From a virus: a stretch of DNA of 47,975 nucleotides. The notes under the pieces are model-generated. The model was given only the letters and a program-made list of their open reading frames with translations, was not told the origin of the DNA and made no database searches. Position 1 is the stretch's first letter. Each line of letters begins with the position of its first letter. The position numbers and the translations under genes are program-made. The stretch covers positions 1-47,975 of IMG/VR virus record IMGVR_UViG_3300048125_000296. One strand, given 5' to 3'. Below are positions 13,178-19,879 of the stretch, in pieces.

Positions 13178-13929
13178 ATCAAGAAAACGCAATTGCAACA
13201 CATGAGCCGAATTCTCTTGCCAATGCTCGCCCATCCTGGGATTTCGACGAGTTGTGGCGCGCTGCTAATGCTTTCGCTGGCAGCCGTATGGTGCCGCAAC
13301 ACTTCCAGAATCAGCCTCAAGACTGTTTTGTTGTCGTCCAACTCGCTCTCGAACTGGGAATCGCCCCGCTTACGGCACTACAGAACATTTTTATGATCAG
13401 CGGCCGCCCTGGGTTTTCCGCAAAGCTTGCGATCGCCTTGGCTAACCGCTCCGGCGCTTTTGCTGGCCCGATTCGCTACAAGATCGACAAAGGCGACGGG
13501 AAGCCCGAAAGCTTGGCCGTTACGGCTTACGCGCCCACGCATGATGGCGACGTGGTTGAGGTAACGGTCTCGATGCAAATGGCACGCCTCGAAGGCTGGA
13601 CCAAAAACAACAAGTACAAAACAATTCCCGAACAAATGTTAAGGCTTCGATCGGCTAAATGGTTGATTGATCTTAATTGTCCTGAAATACTTTTAGGGCT
13701 TGATGTTCACGACAGTGACACTATGTCGCAACGTAATAACATCACAAAAGTTGACAGATCTACATATCAACCTGAGACTCACAATCTTTCGCTGCAGCAA
13801 GCGATTGAACAACAAAAGAACAACGCCGTTCAGGCAGTTGTCATCACTGAGGAGAGTAAGAACCCAGCAACAACGGCAGAGCAGCAGGAAAGCTCTGACC
13901 AAGCAAGCGAGGAAAACGTACATGGTTAA
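13174..13929 (+). CDS. RecT-family single-strand annealing protein
   Basis: 251 residues from ATG 13174. The N-terminal two thirds match the RecT pattern: CFVVVQLALELGIAPLTALQNIFMI, ISGRPGFSAK and a beta region with a basic surface. The C-terminal about 60 residues are a low-complexity Q/N/E tail. RecT proteins coat the overhang and anneal homologous strands. It works with the nuclease encoded before it and the SSB after it. Confidence 0.85.
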   Translation: MNQENAIATHEPNSLANARPSWDFDELWRAANAFAGSRMVPQHFQNQPQDCFVVVQLALELGIAPLTALQNIFMISGRPGFSAKLAIALANRSGAFAGPIRYKIDKGDGKPESLAVTAYAPTHDGDVVEVTVSMQMARLEGWTKNNKYKTIPEQMLRLRSAKWLIDLNCPEILLGLDVHDSDTMSQRNNITKVDRSTYQPETHNLSLQQAIEQQKNNAVQAVVITEESKNPATTAEQQESSDQASEENVHG

Positions 13930-14128
13930 TCTACTTATCACAGACTTAAAAGAATCCAGATGGATCAGGTGGACCACTGTCTTCTCTGCGCTTGCTGGCC
14001 CCCCCGTGCTTCGGTCTGACCAAGGCGCGAGCGGTCCAGGCAATTATATGGGCAACGCCAAAAGCTCTTGGAGTAACCCACAAAACGCCCCGCCAAGCTG
14101 CTGGAAAGGTTTGACCGATGACACATGA
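13922..14128 (+). CDS. Doubtful small ORF between RecT and the AlpA-like gene
   Basis: 68 residues (MVNLLITDLKESRWIRW...). It overlaps the end of recT by 8 bases and the next gene by 11, so it fills the gap exactly, but its second half is low-complexity and unlike a folded protein. No Shine-Dalgarno is seen. It may be a real coupled gene or simply an open frame in a 190-base linker. Confidence 0.3.
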   Translation: MVNLLITDLKESRWIRWTTVFSALAGPPVLRSDQGASGPGNYMGNAKSSWSNPQNAPPSCWKGLTDDT

Positions 14129-14348
14129 TCACCCTCTCCGGCATCTCGCCACAGGTGACGAACCACCAAAAATGTTTCTCACCCCCAAAGAGCTCGCCGA
14201 TTATTGGCGAATGGCTGCCCACACCCTCGCCAATTGGCGACACCAGGGGATCGGCCCCAAGTTCACCAAAGTCGGCGCGCGGATTCTCTACTCAGTAGAG
14301 GATCTCATCGCCTACGAAAAAACCCACGACCCGGCAGACAAACCATGA
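14118..14348 (+). CDS. AlpA/excisionase-like helix-turn-helix protein
   Basis: 76 residues. LTPKELADYWRMAAHTLANWRHQGIG followed by a short wing and YSVEDLIAYE is the standard helix-turn-helix_17 pattern of excisionases and AlpA. GGAAAGG precedes ATG 14118. It overlaps the ssb start as ATGA. Within a recombination operon it may serve as the excisionase working with the integrase at 16.7 kb, or as an operon regulator. Confidence 0.75.
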   Translation: MTHDHPLRHLATGDEPPKMFLTPKELADYWRMAAHTLANWRHQGIGPKFTKVGARILYSVEDLIAYEKTHDPADKP

Positions 14349-14776
14349 GCACCACAGTTCAAACCACAGGGCGCCTTGGCGCAGATCCAGAGCTGAAAAC
14401 GTTTCAGTCTGGCAAACAAAAATGTGAGCTCAGAATGGCAGTGAAGCAACGCGGCGATCGACAGGCTGATGGCAGCTGGATTGATCGGCCCGCGTGGTGG
14501 ATCAGCGTTGAGGTCTGGGGCGCCCAGGCCGCGACTATTGCCGACAAGTTCCACAAAGGCGATCTCATCGACGCCCGAGGGGAGCTTGAGCGTCAGACCT
14601 ACACAAAGCGAGACGGCACCCCAGGCGAAAAGCTTGTCGTCGCGTTTGCCAAGGTCGAAAAGATTGGCACCCCTGGGCAGGCTCAGCAGCAACAGCCACC
14701 CGCCCCAGTGGTAACAGCCCAGCAAGGCGCTCAGTCTTTGGCCAATGCTTTAGGCGGGGACGAAATCCCCTTCTGA
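14345..14776 (+). CDS. Single-stranded DNA-binding protein
   Basis: 143 residues. An OB-fold core (LGADPELKTFQSGKQKCELR, then a WWISVEVWG strand) covers about 1-105; a glutamine/proline-rich linker and the acidic tip GGDEIPF end the protein, as in bacterial SSB whose tail recruits partners. The start is the ATGA overlap at 14345. It protects single strands during replication and RecT-driven recombination. Confidence 0.9.
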   Translation: MSTTVQTTGRLGADPELKTFQSGKQKCELRMAVKQRGDRQADGSWIDRPAWWISVEVWGAQAATIADKFHKGDLIDARGELERQTYTKRDGTPGEKLVVAFAKVEKIGTPGQAQQQQPPAPVVTAQQGAQSLANALGGDEIPF

Positions 14777-14904
14777 GCTGTCATGTCCAAATAAGCCTCA
14801 GCGGCGGCCTGATTTTCAAAGTAGGCCGTCGCACCTTCAGAGATCACCATGCACCGCCCAGGCGGGACATCCGCGCATAAAACAACCGCGCCGCGATAGT
14901 GCAT
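14731..14904 (-). CDS. Possible small antisense ORF
   Basis: 57 residues (MHYRGAVVLCADVPP...), compact and protein-like, on the minus strand between ssb and the next plus gene. Its 3' end overlaps the ssb tail by 46 bases. It is the only content of the 165-base gap. No Shine-Dalgarno or family supports it. Confidence 0.3.
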   Translation of the reverse strand: MHYRGAVVLCADVPPGRCMVISEGATAYFENQAAAEAYLDMTAQKGISSPPKALAKD

Positions 14905-14941
14905 GAGATCTCGATCAGTTGTCCACGTTCTACCTCAAAAA

Positions 14942-15271
14942 ATGAAACGGATTGACGAATGGGTTCGAGAAAATCTCGACCCCACAGAGCAAAAAATTAT
15001 TGTTCGAGATGGCCTCGAAGTTGTTGGTGTTACTTGGAATGAAAGTTTTAAGTCGTCCAACGTTGTTGACCTCTACTCAGAACATGCTTTTTACATCTGG
15101 ATGATGCTTGACGACAAAGCGGAAACCTTGGGAAAACGCCCGCTCCAAATTCTTGACGATTACGGCATGAGATCTGACAGCTGGCCTTGCTCGCCGGAAG
15201 GCTTTGCCGAGGTGGCCTTGTTCTGGGCCATTGAGGAGCAATGCCGCCAAAACTGCCCCGATTGGAAATGA
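14942..15271 (+). CDS. Hypothetical protein
   Basis: 109 residues (MKRIDEWVRENLDPTEQ...), acidic and helical with several tryptophans. ATG 14942 is favoured over 14903 because the shorter form starts a regular amphipathic helix; no clear Shine-Dalgarno is seen. It is coupled as ATGA to the next gene. No family is recognised; it belongs to the recombination operon by position. Confidence 0.55.
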   Translation: MKRIDEWVRENLDPTEQKIIVRDGLEVVGVTWNESFKSSNVVDLYSEHAFYIWMMLDDKAETLGKRPLQILDDYGMRSDSWPCSPEGFAEVALFWAIEEQCRQNCPDWK

Positions 15272-15561
15272 AAACTAAAAAACAAACAAACATCGAGCTG
15301 TTTCCCTATCCAGGGCAACACGCCCAGATTGCGCGCAGCCGCGTGAATGATCACATCCTGCGCGTCAGGCTGCCCCAGCTGGAAAGGAAAGTTCAGCGAC
15401 TTAGCCTTGGAGTCTTAGGCGTTTTCGCCTGGACGGTTGCAATCTTCGCGGGTGCAGCCCTTGGAGAATGGGAGTCAGACCGACTCATCCGCCGATGTCA
15501 TGTCGACAACGCATCCCAGGCGTGCGCTGAAATTCAACGACGAACTGAATTAAGAAAATGA
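15268..15561 (+). CDS. Small single-span membrane protein
   Basis: 97 residues, with a basic N-terminal half and one membrane segment at about 52-70 (LGVLGVFAWTVAIFAGAALG), then a short hydrophilic tail with two cysteines. ATGA overlaps link it to both neighbours. It may alter the host membrane or exclude other phages; no family is recognised. Confidence 0.6.
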   Translation: MKTKKQTNIELFPYPGQHAQIARSRVNDHILRVRLPQLERKVQRLSLGVLGVFAWTVAIFAGAALGEWESDRLIRRCHVDNASQACAEIQRRTELRK

Positions 15562-15755
15562 GCTCATCATCTGTCGACGCACGCTTTGTCGTGCAAGGTC
15601 CAAACGGCTTTTTAGCTTTCACTGAAGCGGGCCTTCGGTGGGACACTGAACTCAACGCCTGGCGCTTTTTGACCATGGAACGCGCCACGATGGTCCTCTA
15701 TGAGCTGGGGATCGTTCAGGGCGAAGGCTACCAAATCAAGCGCTTGGGCCTGTGA
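15558..15755 (+). CDS. Hypothetical small protein
   Basis: 65 residues (MSSSSVDARFVVQGPNG...), beta-rich with FLTMERATMVLYELG at the end. Start overlaps the previous stop as ATGA. Last gene of the plus operon; it converges with 15736..15999, overlapping 20 bases. No family is recognised. Confidence 0.6.
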   Translation: MSSSSVDARFVVQGPNGFLAFTEAGLRWDTELNAWRFLTMERATMVLYELGIVQGEGYQIKRLGL

Positions 15756-15999
15756 TCTGATCGCACAGATCGTCGATCGCGTCTTCCACCTCATGGACGC
15801 GGTCGATTGACTGGCGCAGCATGTGAACCAATCGAAAATTATGCTTTAGCGCCACCTTGGCCAGCTCTCTAGTTTGCGCGTCGTTCAGTTCTGCGATTTT
15901 CCTGATGACGCTCTCGCATTCGAAATCGAGCTCTAGCGGAAGATCGCCGACAAGCCAGGGCGCCCCTGGGTGTTGGTCCTCGGCTTGCTGGTCTTCCAT
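15736..15999 (-). CDS. Hypothetical acidic helical protein
   Basis: 87 residues, acidic at both ends, with a long central helix (TRELAKVALKHNFRLVHML). It is followed upstream by the zinc-finger gene 16017..16298 at 17 bases distance, so the two form a small minus unit. No family is recognised. Confidence 0.55.
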   Translation of the reverse strand: MEDQQAEDQHPGAPWLVGDLPLELDFECESVIRKIAELNDAQTRELAKVALKHNFRLVHMLRQSIDRVHEVEDAIDDLCDQITGPSA

Positions 16000-16016
16000 G
16001 CCTCTAGGATATCGGC

Positions 16017-16298
16017 TCAGTCGTCAAAGCCTGCGAGGAAGTCGCGGGGCTTAAATTCCGGGGCTTGTGGGATGTCCATCTCTTCCGCCATGGCATCAGA
16101 GAATGCCGCCCGCTTTTCCCATGTGTCTTTCATAGGGTTGCTCGATGCGCTGTTTATGCAGCCCCCGCCCCTTTGAACCTGGGGCAGATCGCAGACCAGA
16201 TTTGCCAAAACCTCAGGGTCGCCAGGCTGTCCAGTAGACCAGAAAAGGCGGCCAGCCATGAAGCGCGCGCCGCATTTTGGGCAAATTCTGCATGTCAT
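16017..16298 (-). CDS. Small zinc-finger-like phage protein
   Basis: 93 residues (MTCRICPKCGARFMAG...). CRICPKC gives the first metal pair; a second set may be LVCDL with GGGCINS. The order (CxxC, then RLFWSTGQPGDPEVLANLVC) resembles a small phage zinc protein I have seen without a known function. The two minus genes here lie next to attP and could be expressed in the lysogen. Not tied to any reaction. Confidence 0.55.
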   Translation of the reverse strand: MTCRICPKCGARFMAGRLFWSTGQPGDPEVLANLVCDLPQVQRGGGCINSASSNPMKDTWEKRAAFSDAMAEEMDIPQAPEFKPRDFLAGFDD

Positions 16299-16369
16299 GG
16301 CGTGGCAGATTGTCGCGGGTCGATGCTTTAGTGTGCCGCCGCTGTGAGCATGGCGCATCGAAAAATTAC

Positions 16370-16387
16370 GCGGTCCAGACGCGGTCC
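16370..16387 (+). repeat. Left attP arm-type site pair
   Basis: GCGGTCC at 16370 and again at 16381, 11 bases apart. The same pair with the same spacing and orientation recurs right of the tRNA (16655, 16666). Paired direct repeats flanking the core fit binding sites for the integrase N-terminal domain. AT-rich tracts between arm and core (16391..16440) would suit a bending protein. Confidence 0.7.
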
Positions 16388-16464
16388 AAAGGCAAAAATA
16401 AAATTTTCAAAGTTTTGTTTTTTTTGCTTGAAGATTCAGAAATCATTGGCTATTTCACCATCGT

Positions 16465-16539
16465 GGCCCGTTCGTCTATCGGTTAGGACGCCAGGTTTTC
16501 AACCTGAAAAGAGGGGTTCGATTCCCCTACGGGATGCCA
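16465..16539 (+). tRNA. tRNA-Glu(TTC)-like sequence with CCA, probable attP core
   Basis: 75 bases fold as a tRNA-Glu: D-arm region with GGTTAGGAC, anticodon loop TTTTCAA (anticodon TTC), T-arm AGGGG/TTCGATT/CCCCT, and encoded CCA. The acceptor stem is faulty at its first two pairs (G-T, and G opposite A), and the anticodon stem has C opposite A at 27-43, while the 3' arm reads ACGGGAT. A copy whose 3' part matches a host tRNA but whose 5' end has drifted is what an attP core would look like. Whether it is also charged is unknown. Confidence 0.75.
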
Positions 16540-16654
16540 TCATTTTTGGTCATCCGGCATCATTAAGCCTTGTTTTTCTTTGCTTTACAGCTGCGCGCTG
16601 TTTTTGCAAGATTCCTCCCAGATAATCACAGATCACGCATTAACCCGCATTTTT

Positions 16655-16672
16655 GCGGTCCCTGCGCGGTCC
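16655..16672 (+). repeat. Right attP arm-type site pair
   Basis: GCGGTCC at 16655 and 16666, 11 bases apart, 115 bases right of the tRNA-like core and just before the integrase ribosome site. Integrase bound here could also repress its own gene. Confidence 0.7.
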
Positions 16673-16690
16673 AGAACGGGGAGAGATCGC

Positions 16691-17920
16691 ATGACAAAAC
16701 GATGGGAATCAGACGCAAAGGTTTCAGGCCTGAACATTAGCCGGGGCACAACTTACGTTTTTAGATACGGGCTCGACGGGAAATGGGACCGCTCAATCAA
16801 GATCGGCCATGTCGACGAGGTGTCACTAAAGAAAGCGCGCATCATTGCCACCGGTTACCGGCTGGCGGTTATGCAAGGTGAAGACCCTGGGGCGCAGAAG
16901 CGCGAACGACGGGCAGACAAAACCCTGCGTGATTTGTTCCCCGCTTATATGGAGGGCTGGGCGATCCCCAGGAAGTCGGTCAAAAGTGCCCAGAACGATG
17001 AAATAAATTTTCGGCTGCACATCATGCGCGCGCCGTTCGCGAACTGGCGCCTGCGCGATATAGACCAGGCCGCACTGTGGGAGTGGCACAGCAGCCACCC
17101 GCGCCCCGTCACGGCGAATAGGTGCCTTGAGACTCTGAGCAAAGCTTTCGCCCTGGCCAAGCGCTGGGGGTGGGCTGACGAGAACCCCTGCCATGGCATA
17201 GAGCACCACCCCGAGAAATCGCGCCGCCGGTATGCCTCGCCTGACGAGGTCGACCGCTTGCTCGCAGAACTTAGAGCTAAGAAAGAAAGAGGGGGGATTC
17301 ATTTTCGCTTTGCTTGTCTCGTTCAGTTGCTGATGCTCACGGGAGCACGGCGAAACGAGATCATGACGGCTCGGTGGTCTGAGGTCAATCTGGAGCGCTG
17401 CCTCATAACACCCGCCAAGCATAAGACGGATAAAACAGAGCACCGGGAGATCGTGCTCGGCTCTGACGCCATGCGAGTGATCCGCGAGCTGCAGGATCAT
17501 GAACCCCCCTCAGAGTGGCTGATCCGTGGCCGAGGAAAAAACCACATGGCCCAGCCACAAAAGCCGTGGACCCAACTGAAGGAAGCGGCGGGGATCCGCA
17601 ACCTATGGCTCCATGACTTGCGCCACACCTTCGCGTCGTATCTGCTCAGCTCGGGGCAGACGCTCGGGGTGGTTGGCGAGCTTCTGGGCCACGCTTCTGT
17701 GGCCACCACTCGCCGGTATGCCCACCTGATCGACACTGAGCGCAGACGCGCCGTGGATCAGGCCGGGGCATTGCTTAGCGAGACTCGACGCGCTCAATCA
17801 AACGGTCGAGGTACCACCTCGCTTTTTTCAGATCCTGAGCACCTCCCTTCGATTTCCAGCGCCACAGGTAAGCCAGAGCGGTCGCGGTGTAATGTGCTTC
17901 GCTTCCCGACAGGTCGCTGA
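16691..17920 (+). CDS. Tyrosine-family integrase
   Basis: 409 residues from ATG 16691, behind GGGGAGAG. The N-terminal 75 residues form the DUF4102-like arm-binding domain found in P4-type integrases. The catalytic domain has R220 (TGARRNE), H308-x-x-R311 (LHDLRHTF), H334 (LGHAS) and nucleophile Y343 (RRYAHL). It recombines attP with a host tRNA gene; attP lies directly upstream. The last about 45 residues after GALLSETRR look unlike integrase and overlap the DUF3310 gene on the other strand, so the tail may be an accidental extension. Confidence 0.92.
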   Translation: MTKRWESDAKVSGLNISRGTTYVFRYGLDGKWDRSIKIGHVDEVSLKKARIIATGYRLAVMQGEDPGAQKRERRADKTLRDLFPAYMEGWAIPRKSVKSAQNDEINFRLHIMRAPFANWRLRDIDQAALWEWHSSHPRPVTANRCLETLSKAFALAKRWGWADENPCHGIEHHPEKSRRRYASPDEVDRLLAELRAKKERGGIHFRFACLVQLLMLTGARRNEIMTARWSEVNLERCLITPAKHKTDKTEHREIVLGSDAMRVIRELQDHEPPSEWLIRGRGKNHMAQPQKPWTQLKEAAGIRNLWLHDLRHTFASYLLSSGQTLGVVGELLGHASVATTRRYAHLIDTERRRAVDQAGALLSETRRAQSNGRGTTSLFSDPEHLPSISSATGKPERSRCNVLRFPTGR

Positions 17921-18011
17921 TCGCGGCATCGATCGCGTCGATGCACTCAATGCCCTCGCCCTTGCAATAGTGGCTCGGGCTGTTCACTGGGTCGTGGATT
18001 ATGTCGGTCAT
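17775..18011 (-). CDS. DUF3310 protein (phage nucleotide kinase-like)
   Basis: 78 residues from ATG 18011, which overlaps the lysozyme stop as ATGA. DPVNSPSHYCKGEGIECIDA and then YLWRWKSKGGAQDLKKARWY is the signature of DUF3310, a small helical phage protein sometimes annotated nucleotide kinase; its function is not settled. It is the last gene of the late run, and its 3' 146 bases are antisense to the integrase end. Confidence 0.85.
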   Translation of the reverse strand: MTDIIHDPVNSPSHYCKGEGIECIDAIDAAISDLSGSEAHYTATALAYLWRWKSKGGAQDLKKARWYLDRLIERVESR

Positions 18012-18616
18012 ATCAGCTCCGGGGGAATGTGGCCCGTTGCCATCATGTGGCTGAGGCGCTTGGCCCTCTGACCCACCTGGGTGGCCCATCTGCTGTCGAG
18101 CATCATGGCCGCCGCGCGGTCGTATTCCTTGCCCCTGATGGCGGCTAGGGTTCGTTTGAATTTAAGAAGGCCCGGAACGCCAAGATTAAACGCCATGTCC
18201 AGCAAAACGCGCTGGCGTACCGCGTCGAGCTCCACCATCCATGGGATTTCGCGCGTGAGCCGGTCCTGAAAGTCGTCGATGTCATTGCCTAGTAAATATC
18301 CGGCTTCTGCCTCAGTTATGCCGCGATCGTCTAGGTTTCGCCCGATTCCAATCGTTAATTTTCCGCTAGTGCATTTGTACGGGAATTGGCGCATTCCCTC
18401 ATGAAGCGTCAGCTGATGGATCATCGCCGCGCGCTGTTTTTTTTGCGTCTCGACGATGGGCCGACGAATAGCTGATGGGTCCACCGAGGGCCTCGGCTGG
18501 GGTGCCGATGTTTTTGGGATCGATGGGGTGCTCGGTATATTCCGATCGAATCCGATCGGTTTCTTTTTTGGCGAGCTTGCTGTCCAGAAGGTCAGCGACT
18601 TTAGAAATTTGAGCAT
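18008..18616 (-). CDS. Endolysin, GH24 lysozyme with a cysteine in the catalytic triad
   Basis: 202 residues. Residues about 65-200 match T4-type lysozymes. The spacing of the T4 triad is kept as E73 (LHEG), C82 (YKCTSGKLTIG) and T88, with cysteine in place of the T4 aspartate, a variant known in many phages. It cuts the glycan strands of peptidoglycan. The start at 18616 has a strong AGGGGGGAAA. The 64-residue basic, proline-rich N-terminus is an extra segment and is not a classical signal. Confidence 0.88.
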   Translation of the reverse strand: MLKFLKSLTFWTASSPKKKPIGFDRNIPSTPSIPKTSAPQPRPSVDPSAIRRPIVETQKKQRAAMIHQLTLHEGMRQFPYKCTSGKLTIGIGRNLDDRGITEAEAGYLLGNDIDDFQDRLTREIPWMVELDAVRQRVLLDMAFNLGVPGLLKFKRTLAAIRGKEYDRAAAMMLDSRWATQVGQRAKRLSHMMATGHIPPELI

Positions 18617-18628
18617 CGAGTTTCCCCC

Positions 18629-18718
18629 CTAACGTTGCGTGGAATTTCTTGGCCGCCAAGATCCGCTGAACCTTTTCCATAGGGCTTCGAGTATCAAAGC
18701 GAAAAAGCCAGCGGCCAT
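18629..18718 (-). CDS. 29-residue hydrophobic peptide of the lysis cassette
   Basis: MAAGFFALILEALWKRF and a basic tail: one short hydrophobic helix, then arginines. It sits between the 49-residue membrane gene and the lysozyme, 12 bases before the lysozyme start. It could be a pinholin, antiholin or spanin-like accessory. An overlapping frame (18399..18680, coiled-coil-like) is an alternative reading. Confidence 0.45.
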   Translation of the reverse strand: MAAGFFALILEALWKRFSGSWRPRNSTQR

Positions 18719-18736
18719 CTGGCGGGATGTTAGTCC

Positions 18737-18886
18737 CTAGTTTTTTTTTGGCTTCAGTGAAAACGCGGCCTGCAGCAAGAGCTGAACAATTGAGTTCGAG
18801 CGCAATGGGCTGAGCGCGATGACTTCTGAAACAGCGGCCAAGATGATCCAGGTCGCGGGGCTGCTAAGCACTTCTGAGATTTGCAT
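18737..18886 (-). CDS. Small holin-like membrane protein
   Basis: 49 residues with AGGAGACACCTA directly before ATG 18886. PATWIILAAVSEVIALSPL is a membrane segment, and IVQLLLQAAFSLKPKKN gives a second amphipathic helix with a basic end. I recall very similar short proteins beside phage lysozymes. It is the best holin candidate: first gene of the lysis cassette, overlapping the end of the C39 peptidase gene by 23 bases. Confidence 0.65.
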   Translation of the reverse strand: MQISEVLSSPATWIILAAVSEVIALSPLRSNSIVQLLLQAAFSLKPKKN

Positions 18887-19568
18887 TAGGTGTCTCCTGT
18901 GTTCGAGAGGTTAGAAAAAGGCGACCCCAGCCAGAGGCCGGGCCTTCGCATAGCCAACGGGGGGTAAGTTCCGCCCAGGGATAGCTCACGAATTTGCCGC
19001 TGTCGGCGTCTCCAGAGTAGCCATCGAGAAAAGACCCGTAAGGGTCGTGGCATATCACCGCGTTGGCAGCCGGATCTAATCCCACGGCAACGATCATGTG
19101 ACCGCCCCAGGGCTTAGATTTCGGCCCCTTGTGGAGGATCCCCATCACCACCGGCCGGCTGTTCGCTAGTTCACTGGCGAGCGTTTCGCGCGTCAGGTCG
19201 TAGCGGAAAACAGATTCTAGGCCATAGCGTCGCAAGACTTTTGTGAGGCCTTGGTGGTTGGTCACGTCAATTTTTGACGCCATACATTCGACGATCAAAT
19301 CGTCGTCGCCCTGGATTACTCCGGGCATTAAGTAGGCCAGACACATCGCGCAGCTTGAAGCGTTACAAGTGCGGTGCGCCATGTGGACGTTGTCCAGTTG
19401 AGACATAAACGGGACATCTAAGATCCTGCGAACGTCTGCGCTCGGGCTGAACACGTCGGCGAACGCCCGCACGACGTGCGGCTCGATCATGCCCTCAAGC
19501 TTTGCAATTGCGTCGCGTTGATGTGGGAGCCCCTCGTAATGCTCAAAAGCTCTTGCGATGAATCCCAT
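18864..19568 (-). CDS. C39-like cysteine peptidase
   Basis: 234 residues. The pattern C68 (CNASSCAMCL, the CGPTSLAM box of C39-like peptidases), H157 (GGHMIVAVG) and D175 (CHDPYGSF), with Q57 as oxyanion residue, fits the papain-like C39_2 family. AAGGGG precedes the ATG. Between tail gene D and the lysis genes it may be a cell-wall or tail-associated peptidase that opens the wall at infection or lysis. No signal peptide. Confidence 0.7.
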   Translation of the reverse strand: MGFIARAFEHYEGLPHQRDAIAKLEGMIEPHVVRAFADVFSPSADVRRILDVPFMSQLDNVHMAHRTCNASSCAMCLAYLMPGVIQGDDDLIVECMASKIDVTNHQGLTKVLRRYGLESVFRYDLTRETLASELANSRPVVMGILHKGPKSKPWGGHMIVAVGLDPAANAVICHDPYGSFLDGYSGDADSGKFVSYPWAELTPRWLCEGPASGWGRLFLTSRTQETPNANLRSA

Positions 19569-19576
19569 TTTTTCCC

Positions 19577-19879
19577 CTAAGGTCGACGGCCTTCCAGCCG
19601 GTCGACGCGCTTCTCGATGTCTTCTATTTCTTCTTTTAACCAGGCGAGGGCCTTCTCTCTGCTTTCCTCAGACCTGATCAAAAGTCTTACGGTCTCATCC
19701 TGCTTTAATTTCAACTCAGTGATTTGAATCTGAACGTTCACCATTACGGTGCCGAACGCCATCAGCGAGGTGATCACAGCCAGCGGCAAGGCCTGGCCTG
19801 TGCCATTGATTAGGTTTTGCCAGAAGGTCGGGCGCTGTGTCATATCTGGCCCTCCTGTAGGGCTTATTTTATCGCTCAT
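19577..19879 (-). CDS. Small membrane/coiled-coil protein (XhlA-like)
   Basis: 100 residues: a hydrophilic N-terminus, one membrane span at about 31-49 (PLAVITSLMAFGTVMVN), then a coiled coil (LKEEIEDIEKRVDRLEG). The build resembles hemolysin XhlA/holin-associated proteins, or a small tail-attached factor. Start overlaps the D stop as ATGA. It lies between D and the C39 peptidase gene. Confidence 0.55.
   Translation of the reverse strand: MSDKISPTGGPDMTQRPTFWQNLINGTGQALPLAVITSLMAFGTVMVNVQIQITELKLKQDETVRLLIRSEESREKALAWLKEEIEDIEKRVDRLEGRRP

Noticed and set aside
18399-18680. 93-codon minus frame with coiled-coil look, overlapping the lysozyme start
   Set aside because: The lysozyme start at 18616 has a far better ribosome site and the 29-codon peptide fits the cassette; kept only as an alternative.
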